A stretch of 6,449 nt of DNA from assembly GCA_013362835.1 (NCBI GenBank), contig JABFVJ010000026.1:1-6449 (forward strand). The letters are read 5' to 3'. The notes beneath the pieces were generated by a model. It was not told where the DNA came from. It ran no database searches and saw nothing but the letters and a program-made list of their open reading frames with translations. The DNA comes from Nonomuraea sp. (GTDB lineage: Bacteria; Actinomycetota; Actinomycetes; Streptosporangiales; Streptosporangiaceae). Each line of letters begins with the position of its first letter. Within the stretch, counting starts at the first letter, position 1. A program made the position numbers and the translations under genes. This document shows positions 1 to 5,879 of this stretch, in pieces.

Positions 1-909
1 GTCGACGAACTCTCGTCGCGCCGGATACCGCTCCCGGAGGTCGGCGACGACGACGTCCTCATCCGGGTGGAGTTCGCAGGGGCCGCGTCCTGGGACGCGT
101 TCGAGCGGGAGGGGGGCTACGACGGCGTATTCGGTGTCCCCACGGCCTTCCCCTACGTTCTCGGCTGGGACGCGTCGGGCACGGTGGCCGCGGTCGGACG
201 CAACGTCTCCCGGTTCCACGTGGGGGAGCGTGTCTACGCTCCGACGATGCCGGCGATGCGTGGCGGCTGCTACGCCGAGTACGCCGTCGTCGAGGCGGAG
301 TTCGTGGCGCGCGTGCCCGACCGGCTGCCGACCGAACAGGCCGGCGCGATGGCTTGGGATGCCCTGACCGCACTGACCGGTCTCGATCTGCTCGGCCTGC
401 GGCCAGGCGGGACGCTCATGATCTTCGGGGCGAGCGGAGGTGTCGGGCACATGGCCGTGCAGCTGGCGCGACACAACGGCCTCCGGGTGCTGGCCGTGGC
501 CTCTGGTGACGACGGTGTCGCCCTGGCCCGGCGGCTGGGCGCCGACGAGGCCATCGACGGTCGCAAGGTCGATGTCCTGGCGGCGGCGTTCGAGTTCGCA
601 CCGGGCGGGCTCGATGGGGCTCTGGTCACCGCGGGAGGCGAGACCGCCGAACGGGCTCTTCGCGCGATCAAGAGCTCGGGACGGATCGCCTGGCCGAACG
701 GTTGCGTGCCCGTCCCTGTGACGTCGCCGGGCGCGCCGGTGTCCTACTACGACGCGGATCGCACCGCCACCGACCGGCTGAACGCGATCATCGAGGCGAG
801 CGCCTTCGAGGTCACCGTCGCCCGGACCTTCCCGATGGAGCGAGTCAAGGACGCGCATCGCGCCCTGAACGATCACTACGTCGGGAAGCTGGTCCTCAAG
901 GTCGGATAG
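1..909 (+). CDS. Quinone oxidoreductase-like NADP-dependent MDR protein, 5'-truncated
   Basis: The reading frame is open from the first base to a TAG at 907-909, so 302 residues are visible and the start lies upstream; the GTG at 67 is internal. The visible part begins within the GroES-like domain (DDDVLIRVEFAG, then FPYVLGWDASGTVAAVG). It continues through the linker that matches the quinone oxidoreductase pattern (YAVVEAEF...AGAMAWDALTAL) into a Rossmann domain with the NADPH-binding motif GASGGVG at visible residues 143-149. The cysteine/histidine zinc ligands of alcohol dehydrogenases are absent, which fits the zinc-independent quinone reductase/zeta-crystallin branch. Such enzymes reduce quinones or enones with NADPH in the cytoplasm; the substrate here cannot be told. 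Family proteins are about 310-330 aa, so only some 10-25 residues are missing. The gene converges on the minus-strand genes to its right. Confidence 0.93.
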   Translation, partial: VDELSSRRIPLPEVGDDDVLIRVEFAGAASWDAFEREGGYDGVFGVPTAFPYVLGWDASGTVAAVGRNVSRFHVGERVYAPTMPAMRGGCYAEYAVVEAEFVARVPDRLPTEQAGAMAWDALTALTGLDLLGLRPGGTLMIFGASGGVGHMAVQLARHNGLRVLAVASGDDGVALARRLGADEAIDGRKVDVLAAAFEFAPGGLDGALVTAGGETAERALRAIKSSGRIAWPNGCVPVPVTSPGAPVSYYDADRTATDRLNAIIEASAFEVTVARTFPMERVKDAHRALNDHYVGKLVLKVG

Positions 910-935
910 GACGCGACAAGCGGCCCGAAGATCAG

Positions 936-964
936 GACCGGGCACCACGGCGTGGTGCCCGGTC
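936..964. terminator. Perfect 13-bp hairpin between convergent genes
   Basis: Arms GACCGGGCACCAC (936-948) and GTGGTGCCCGGTC (952-964) are exact reverse complements around a 3-nt loop. No T-run follows on either strand, which is common for actinomycete hairpin terminators. The hairpin begins 27 bp after the stop of the oxidoreductase and lies 55 bp beyond the stop of the minus-strand 46-codon gene, so it could end both transcripts. Confidence 0.75.
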
Positions 965-1019
965 AGCCGGGTGACCGCTCCCAGTTCATCCGGCGGCTCG
1001 TGACCCTGGAACTCGCGCC

Positions 1020-1160
1020 TCAGCCGACGTAGGGCTGCCGACGGCTGACCGTGGTCATGGACCTGGAGTTGCCGTCGTCGACCTCACCTTCCGCGTGGAC
1101 CATCATGAAGTCGAGGATGAACTGTGCCTCGGCCTCGGCCTTCTGCTGCGATGCAGGCAT
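1020..1160 (-). CDS. 46-aa acidic-leader peptide, function unknown; candidate SARP target or peptide precursor
   Basis: Seen: ATG at 1160-1158 is preceded by GGGAG (1169-1165) with a 4-nt spacer, and the frame runs to TGA at 1022-1020. Of 46 codons, 40 end in G or C (87%), as in the neighbouring large genes. The N-terminal half is acidic and probably helical (KAEAEAQFILDFMMVHAEGE, residues 7-26). An acidic turn (VDDG, 27-30) is followed by a basic Ser/Thr-rich tail (NSRSMTTVSRRQPYVG, 31-46). There is no cysteine, no signal peptide and no membrane segment. It lies 152 bp downstream of the SARP gene on the same strand, with its own promoter-like region. Inferred: a leader-plus-core peptide precursor or a small regulatory protein, by analogy with the position of afsS behind afsR. 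FILD at 14-17 recalls the FxLD leader of some lanthipeptides, but those cores are rich in cysteine. I do not recognise the family. Confidence 0.6.
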   Translation of the reverse strand: MPASQQKAEAEAQFILDFMMVHAEGEVDDGNSRSMTTVSRRQPYVG

Positions 1161-1220
1161 GACACTCCCATCGTGACGAGCGGCGCTGTGTGTCTCTGCG
1201 CAGAAGCGTGCCTTATGACG

Positions 1221-1249
1221 CTTTCGCGCCGCTTACGCCTTGATCACGC
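1221..1249 (-). promoter_or_regulatory. Three heptamer direct repeats at 11-bp spacing, candidate SARP operator
   Basis: Read on the minus strand, GCGTGAT (1249-1243), GCGTAAG (1238-1232) and GCGAAAG (1227-1221) follow one another with exactly 11 bp between starts. The shared core is GCG(T/A)(G/A)A. SARP regulators bind heptameric direct repeats at 11- or 22-bp intervals just upstream of a -10 element. A poor -10 candidate, TAAGGC (1215-1210), lies 5 bp beyond the last repeat, closer than the usual 8 bp. A 10-bp palindrome, TCTGCGCAGA (1195-1204), lies near the expected transcription start. The site is in the gap between the SARP gene and the 46-aa gene. Confidence 0.45.
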
Positions 1250-1312
1250 GGGCGATGCGGCGATGACGGGCACGGTCACCACCGCGGTTCTGTCCCGTGG
1301 GACCGACATGAG

Positions 1313-3115
1313 CTAGACGGCGGACATCTCTTCGGTGGTCAGCCGCTCACGGGCGAAGCGGCGCAGGAGGGGATCGACCCGGAAACCGTCCGGAGTCTGC
1401 CTGCGCACCAGGTGCGCTGCGACGAGCAGTTCGAGCAGGTGTTCGGCCTCGCGAACCGGCACCTCCAGTGATGCCGCCACGGACTGCGGTGAGCAGTCGC
1501 CGTCCGGCAGGAGAGCCAGAGAGCGGAAGAGCTGCTGCGCCGGTACGGGCAGCGTGATGTAGGCGCGGTCGAACGAGGTTCGTACCGACGCGGCGGGATC
1601 ACCCGCCACCGCGAGCAAGGAGAGCCGGTTGTGCGAACGCAGCCCGGCCAGGTAGCGAGCCCTCTCAGCCGGGCGGCGACCCATCATGTTGCCGGCGGCC
1701 AGGCGCAGAGCCAGGGGAAGGTCGTCGCAGAGCCTGGCGATCTCGGCCAGCACGGCGTGGTGGGTCGACTGGCCGATCAGCCCGGAGAGCAGGCGCATGG
1801 CTTCGTCACGCCGCAGCGGCTCCAGCATCACGACGCGGGCGTCCTCCAACGCGGCCAAGCCCCAAAGGCTCGCTCCCGACGTGACGATGACCGCGCACTC
1901 CGTGGTGCCCGGTAACAGATGCCTGACCTGCGTCGCGTCAGCGGCGTCGTCCAGGACCAGCAACACCGAGCGGTCGGCCAGCAACGCGCGCAGCCGGGCC
2001 GCACGCGGGCCGAGGCCATCGGGGATCTCCGACTGGTCGAGTCCGGCGGTGACCAGCATCTCTGCGAGGATGTCCGCGGGATCGCGAGGCAGTCCGTCGG
2101 AGGTTCTGAGCCGGACGAACCATTGGCCGTCGGGAAAGGCGGTGCGGACCCGGTGTGCGACGTGGACGGCGAAGGCGGTCTTCCCCGTCCCGGGCGCGCC
2201 GCACACGGCCATGATCGGCACCGAGCCCGATTCCCTGTGCAGGAGCTGCGTCGTGGCCTTGGAGATCAGGTCGGACCTCCCCACCAAGGTCCCCACGCCG
2301 AGGGGCAACTGGCACTCCGGCGCCCACGTCGGGGGAGGATCCTCGCTGTCCGGATCGTGATCCACCAGCGCTTCTCCACCGAGGACCTGCTGGTGGAGCC
2401 GTTGCAGTTCTTCACTCGGTTCGATGCCGAGCTCGTCGTGCAGCACCTGGCGCAGGCGCCGGAACGCCTCCAATGCCTCCGCGTGCCGGCCGCTTCGATG
2501 CAACGCGGTCATCAGCCAGCCCCACAAACGCTCATGCAGCGGATGCTCGGCGGTGAGCGTCCGGAGTTCCGCCAGCACTTGCCGGTGCCGTCCGAGGGAC
2601 AGTTCGGCGTCGATACGGCGTTCCACGGCGTTGAGCCGTTCCTCGCCGAGGCTCTGCGCGGCCAGGCTTCGCAACCGTTCGGAAGGCACGTTGACGAGTG
2701 CGGGACCCCGCCACAGCTCCAGGGCCTGCCGCAGCAGCGCGGCCTGGGTGGCCCGGGCGCCTCGCATGATCGTCTCGGCTCGGCTGACCAGGTCACGGAA
2801 CCGGTGCAGGTCCAGCGCGAGTCCGGGCACCTCGATCGAGTATCCGTCCCGCCGGGTGACGATCAGGTCGGGGACCTGGAGTGAGGTACGCAGCCGAGCT
2901 ATGTAGGTCTGCACCGCGGCACGCGCGTTGGCCGGGGGCGCGCCGCTCCAGACGTAGTCGGCGAGCTCCTCGGTGGACACCGTGTAATTGGCCCTCAAAA
3001 GGAGCGCGGCGAGCAGGATGCGGTGCTTTCCAGCAGGTATCGGGACCTCCTGGTCGGCGATCATGACCTCCAGCGGTCCGAGGACGCGAAAGGAAACCTG
3101 ACCCTTCTCCGGCAC
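1313..3115 (-). CDS. AfsR/SARP-family transcriptional regulator (wHTH-BTAD-NB-ARC, no TPR tail)
   Basis: A pathway activator of the SARP family, cytoplasmic and DNA-binding. With GTG at 3115 the protein has 600 aa: an OmpR-like winged helix at about 9-96 (FRVLGPLEV... to DGYSIEV), a bacterial transcriptional activation domain at about 102-245, and an NB-ARC ATPase from about 285. The ATPase shows Walker A GAPGTGKT (306-313), Walker B VLLVLDD (384-390) and a GLPL-like DDLPLAL (464-470). The usual TSR of the sensor region reads TSG (412-414). A helical tail ends the protein; the TPR region of AfsR (about 990 aa) is absent. GTG 3115 was chosen because GGGAG lies 5 nt upstream and FRVLGPLEV then starts at residue 9. 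GTG 3127 or ATG 3178 are possible, but the open frame up to 3379 would run into a terminator. Leu401 is coded by TTA (1915-1913), suggesting bldA-dependent translation. Confidence 0.9.
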   Translation of the reverse strand: MPEKGQVSFRVLGPLEVMIADQEVPIPAGKHRILLAALLLRANYTVSTEELADYVWSGAPPANARAAVQTYIARLRTSLQVPDLIVTRRDGYSIEVPGLALDLHRFRDLVSRAETIMRGARATQAALLRQALELWRGPALVNVPSERLRSLAAQSLGEERLNAVERRIDAELSLGRHRQVLAELRTLTAEHPLHERLWGWLMTALHRSGRHAEALEAFRRLRQVLHDELGIEPSEELQRLHQQVLGGEALVDHDPDSEDPPPTWAPECQLPLGVGTLVGRSDLISKATTQLLHRESGSVPIMAVCGAPGTGKTAFAVHVAHRVRTAFPDGQWFVRLRTSDGLPRDPADILAEMLVTAGLDQSEIPDGLGPRAARLRALLADRSVLLVLDDAADATQVRHLLPGTTECAVIVTSGASLWGLAALEDARVVMLEPLRRDEAMRLLSGLIGQSTHHAVLAEIARLCDDLPLALRLAAGNMMGRRPAERARYLAGLRSHNRLSLLAVAGDPAASVRTSFDRAYITLPVPAQQLFRSLALLPDGDCSPQSVAASLEVPVREAEHLLELLVAAHLVRRQTPDGFRVDPLLRRFARERLTTEEMSAV

Positions 3116-3144
3116 GGAGTCTCCCACAACGTGTATTCCGCCGA

Positions 3145-3173
3145 CACTTACGCGGATGCCAGTAGCGGGACAA
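3145..3173 (-). promoter_or_regulatory. Possible SARP gene promoter
   Basis: On the minus strand TTGTCC (3173-3168) and TAAGTG (3150-3145) are separated by 17 bp, close to the housekeeping pattern TTGACN-17-TANNNT except for the last base of the -10. Transcription would start near 3138, giving a leader of about 22 nt that contains the GGGAG at 3125-3121. The -10 overlaps GCGTAAG (3153-3147), a word also found upstream of two other genes here, so the same bases might be an operator. Confidence 0.3.
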
Positions 3174-3252
3174 TACATTAGCCGCCGTTCCGCATTGGGC
3201 GGTGTCGATCGGCGGTGAATGGCTCGATACAGGGCAAGAATGGCGTGAACTC

Positions 3253-3283
3253 CTCCATTCTCGGCCGCGGCCGGATCATGGAG
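3253..3283. promoter_or_regulatory. Nested dyad upstream of the SARP gene
   Basis: Outer arms CTCCAT (3253-3258) and ATGGAG (3278-3283) flank a perfect 12-bp palindrome, CGGCCGCGGCCG (3262-3273), with 3- and 4-bp gaps. It lies about 80-110 bp upstream of the proposed SARP promoter and downstream of the methyltransferase terminator. It could be an operator for another regulator or an RNA hairpin. Short all-GC palindromes are common in such DNA, but the matching outer arms are not GC-only. Confidence 0.35.
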
Positions 3284-3339
3284 TTTCGCTGACTCACCCC
3301 GGGTCATTTCGGACGGCTCATCACCGAGCATTCCTGGGG

Positions 3340-3382
3340 AAAAAACGGCGTGCGGCACCGGGATACCCCGAAGACGCACGCC
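3340..3382 (-). terminator. Rho-independent terminator of the methyltransferase gene
   Basis: Read on the minus strand, GGCGTGCG (3382-3375) pairs with CGCACGCC (3354-3347). An inner stem CGGG/CCCG (3370-3367 with 3362-3359) sits within the loop. The hairpin is followed by G and six T residues (3345-3340). It begins 17 bp after the methyltransferase stop and separates that gene from the SARP gene, which must therefore have its own promoter. A true T-tract is uncommon in DNA this rich in GC. Confidence 0.8.
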
Positions 3383-3398
3383 TTGCGGGCCGCGGTTT

Positions 3399-4205
3399 CT
3401 ACGGCACTTTCGCGACCATGCCGAAGACGCCGGGCTCCGCAGGATCGGGAATGGGGTCGGGGAGGGGGTCGAGGTCGTCCGGCCGCCACGCCTGGAGGGG
3501 GACGATGCCCGGCTCCAGGAGTTCCAGGCCCTCCAGCCAGGTGGCGAGGGTCTGGCGGGTACGGCCGACGGCGGCTCCCTGCGGGGTGCGGCCGTACAGC
3601 TCGCGGCCCTTCTCCACCAGGTCTCCCGTCGTCTCGCCGGGATGACCGTGGGAGATCACCACGTGGCTGCCCGGCACCAGGGGCCGGCGGAGTCCGGCGA
3701 CGATGCGGGCCGCCTTCTCGTCCTCGGGGAAGAAGTGCAGGATCGCCAGGAGCAGCACTCCCACAGGCCGGCTGAAGTCCAGGTGGCTCCGTACGACGGG
3801 GTGGTCGAGGACGGAGGCCGGGTCGCCGACGTCGGCCGGGACGACGACCGTGTCCGGGTTGTCGGCGAGCAGCGCCCGGGCGTGGACGAGCACCACGGGA
3901 TCGTTGTCGACGTAGACCACCCGCGAGCCCGGCGCCACCCGCTGGGCCACCTGGTGCACGTTCTCCTGCGTCGGCAGTCCGGCGCCGAGATCGAGGAACT
4001 GGCGCACTCCGGACTCGGCGAGCGCGCGTACGGCCCTGCTCAGGAAGGCGCGGTTGGCCCTGGCGCTGTCGCGCGCGTTCGGCACGGACTTGAGCACCGC
4101 CTCGGCGGCCTCGCGGTCGGAGGCGAAGTTGTCCTTGCCTCCCAGGAGATAGTCGTAGATGCGTGCCGCGCTCGGCACGCTCGCGTTCACGCCCGGTAAG
4201 TCCAT
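3399..4205 (-). CDS. SAV2177-like (DUF574) SAM-dependent methyltransferase
   Basis: The 268-aa protein matches the usual length of the actinobacterial SAV2177/Methyltransf_19 family. It shows the family N-terminal signature PSAARIYDYLLGGKDNFASDR starting at residue 11. Motif I for SAM binding is FLDLGAGLPT (70-79), the acidic loop after strand 2 is VVYVDNDP (96-103), and a later ADVGDP (124-129) probably contacts the adenine. Members are numerous in streptomycetes, and their methyl acceptors are mostly unknown; none can be inferred here. The ATG at 4205 has no Shine-Dalgarno sequence, but a TAACGT box 7 nt upstream suggests a leaderless transcript. Codon 3 is TTA (4199-4197), a possible bldA checkpoint. 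If translation began at GTG 4190 the TTA would lie outside the gene. A terminator follows the stop, so the gene is probably transcribed alone. Confidence 0.9.
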   Translation of the reverse strand: MDLPGVNASVPSAARIYDYLLGGKDNFASDREAAEAVLKSVPNARDSARANRAFLSRAVRALAESGVRQFLDLGAGLPTQENVHQVAQRVAPGSRVVYVDNDPVVLVHARALLADNPDTVVVPADVGDPASVLDHPVVRSHLDFSRPVGVLLLAILHFFPEDEKAARIVAGLRRPLVPGSHVVISHGHPGETTGDLVEKGRELYGRTPQGAAVGRTRQTLATWLEGLELLEPGIVPLQAWRPDDLDPLPDPIPDPAEPGVFGMVAKVP

Positions 4206-4457
4206 GGACGAAACGTTAGTGGATCAAGCTCTGCCAAGTCCTTCATGGGAGCGACGGATATCAGCCATTGGCAGTGTGGATCGGACCGATGCGCACTTCC
4301 GGCCACCGGCTGCTCGGCGTCCGCGACGGGATTCGAGGCCAGTGACCGGAAGGTCGTGGGCTTCTGCGGGACAGCACGGCTGTCGCCTCTCGGGAAGGTG
4401 CCGTCCTGCAGAGCCCTCGTCTCATCTGCCGTCCCCCGCGCTCCGGAAGGAAGGATG
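4206..4457. other. Intergenic region between exporter and methyltransferase, no recognised gene
   Basis: Open frames cross this 252-bp stretch on both strands, but none combines a ribosome binding site, biased third positions and recognisable sequence. On the minus strand an 11-bp stem can form between 4352-4342 and 4306-4296 (ten Watson-Crick pairs and one G-U, 35-nt loop). A perfect 6-bp hairpin GACAGC-ACG-GCTGTC lies at 4370-4384. Either could end the exporter transcript, but neither has a T-tract. The right-hand end nearest 4205 holds the methyltransferase promoter. Confidence 0.4.
4213..4218 (-). promoter_or_regulatory. -10 element for a leaderless methyltransferase mRNA
   Basis: TAACGT on the minus strand fits TANNNT. 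Seven bases (TTCGTCC) separate it from the A of the ATG at 4205, so the predicted transcription start is the start codon itself. No convincing -35 box is seen at 16-18 bp. Absence of any Shine-Dalgarno sequence supports the leaderless reading. Confidence 0.45.
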
Positions 4458-5879
4458 CTAGGAAACCCCTTCGCTCTGGGGAACGGCACCTGTCGCCTGC
4501 GCCGGGACGGTCATGGCGGCAGGTCGCCTGCCCGGGATGCCGAGCGCGACGAGCATGCCGACGAAGGCGATGGCCGTGACCGCGCCCATCGCCGCCGTGA
4601 AACCGGTGCTGAACTCCTCGACCGAGGCGTAGCTGCCGGCACTCGCGAAGACGGCGACCGTGACCGACGTTCCGAACACTCCGCCGAACATGCGCAGCAT
4701 CATGAACGCGCCGGAAGCCTGTCCGATCTCCTGAGGTCGCACCGCTCCGACCACGGCCTTCTGCGCCGCGGGCATGGCCATGGTCAGCCCGGCTCCGCCG
4801 ACGATCAGCGCGGGCAGGATCTGGAGATAGCTGGTGTCGGTGTCGGCCACCAGCGTGATCCAGCCCATGCCGATGGTCTGGAGCAGCAGCCCGCCGACCA
4901 CGAACTTCCGCTCGCCCACCTTGTCGGCCAACCGGCCGGCGATCGGGGCGCACACCATCAGCGTGGCGGTCCAGGGCATCAGCCGCAGGCCGGCCCCGAG
5001 CGGTCCTTCGCCTTGCACGGTCTGGAAGTACTGCGCGAGGAAGAACAGCGTGCCGTACAGCGAGGCGAACACGGCGGAGTTGGCCGGGTTGGCGGTGGCG
5101 AACGCCCTCAGCCGGAAGAACCGCATCGGCAACATCGGCGCCGTGGAACGCTTTTCCCAGATGACGAAGGCGATCACCAGCACGACACCGAGCACCAGCG
5201 CGCTCAGGACTTCCACGCTGCTCCAGCCGGCGGAGTTGCCGCGGACGAGCGCCCAGACGATGCCGAACGCGCCCAGGGTCACGAGCGCGACGCCGCCCAG
5301 GTCGAACCGGTTGTTCGGGCCGACGCTCTCGTCGACGCGCCGCGCGGTGAGCAGGATCGCGACCAGGCCCACGGGCAGGTTCAGCCAGAAGATCCACTGC
5401 CAGGCCAGTCCCTCGGTGATGACGCCACCGATGAACGGGCCGCTGAACGTGGCCAGCCCGGTGAGGCCCAGGTAGAGTCCCATCGCCTTGCCCCGCTGCT
5501 GGGGCGGGAACATCGCGCTGATCAGGGTCAGTGACAGCGGCAGGACCATCGCGGCGCCGAGCCCCTGCACCGCTCGGGCCACGATCAGTGTGGTGATGTC
5601 CGGCGACAGCGCACAGGCCACCGACGCGATGGTGAACACCGCCAGCCCGATGCTGAACATGCGGCGCCGGCCGAACCGGTCGCCCAGTGCCGCTCCGGTG
5701 AGCAGCAGTACCGCGAACGTCAGGCCATAGGCGTTGACCACCCACTCAAGGGATTCGATCGATGCCGTCAGGTCCTTGCGGATCGAGCTCAGCGTCGTCG
5801 TCACGACCAGGCTGTCCAGGGCCATCATGAACGACGCCAGCGAAGCGAGTCCCAGGACCCATGCCTGTTTGGACGTCAT
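4458..5879 (-). CDS. MFS multidrug exporter, DHA2 family (EmrB/QacA-like, 14 TM)
   Basis: A proton-driven inner-membrane exporter of drugs or secondary metabolites. With ATG at 5879 it has 473 aa, the DHA2 size, and hydrophobic segments throughout consistent with 14 helices. Motif D1 is LDSLVVTTTL (21-30) in TM1, motif A is GDRFGRRR (66-73) between TM2 and TM3, motif B includes ARAVQGLG (101-108), and the antiporter motif C is GLTGLATFSGPFIGG (138-152) in TM5. ATG 5879 follows GGAG (5888-5885) by 5 nt, and TM1 begins at once. An upstream ATG at 5972 would add 31 polar residues without family resemblance. The stop is TAG at 4460-4458. No divergent repressor gene sits beside it, unlike many efflux genes. 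GCGTAAG at 6030-6024 upstream hints at control by the nearby SARP. Substrate is unknown. Confidence 0.93.
   Translation of the reverse strand: MTSKQAWVLGLASLASFMMALDSLVVTTTLSSIRKDLTASIESLEWVVNAYGLTFAVLLLTGAALGDRFGRRRMFSIGLAVFTIASVACALSPDITTLIVARAVQGLGAAMVLPLSLTLISAMFPPQQRGKAMGLYLGLTGLATFSGPFIGGVITEGLAWQWIFWLNLPVGLVAILLTARRVDESVGPNNRFDLGGVALVTLGAFGIVWALVRGNSAGWSSVEVLSALVLGVVLVIAFVIWEKRSTAPMLPMRFFRLRAFATANPANSAVFASLYGTLFFLAQYFQTVQGEGPLGAGLRLMPWTATLMVCAPIAGRLADKVGERKFVVGGLLLQTIGMGWITLVADTDTSYLQILPALIVGGAGLTMAMPAAQKAVVGAVRPQEIGQASGAFMMLRMFGGVFGTSVTVAVFASAGSYASVEEFSTGFTAAMGAVTAIAFVGMLVALGIPGRRPAAMTVPAQATGAVPQSEGVS

Noticed and set aside
1020..1160. Calling the 46-aa peptide an FxLD lanthipeptide
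   Set aside because: FILD matches the leader word, but the tail has no cysteine and no lanthipeptide synthetase is visible.
1095..1316. 73-codon plus-strand frame antisense to the 46-aa gene
   Set aside because: It has no ribosome binding site or family resemblance and covers the opposite strand of a frame with much better codon bias and a GGGAG site.
1919..2884. 321-codon plus-strand frame opposite the SARP gene
   Set aside because: It is a by-product of high GC opposite a well-supported SARP; no domain is recognisable.
3116..3379. N-terminal extension of the SARP frame up to 3379
   Set aside because: The added 88 residues do not resemble SARPs and the region contains the upstream gene's terminator; GTG 3115 has a proper ribosome binding site.
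4261..5745. Long open frames overlapping the exporter on both strands (4261-5745 minus, 4245-5534 plus)
   Set aside because: They are Arg/Gly/His-rich translations produced by the biased codons of the exporter, which has complete MFS motifs.
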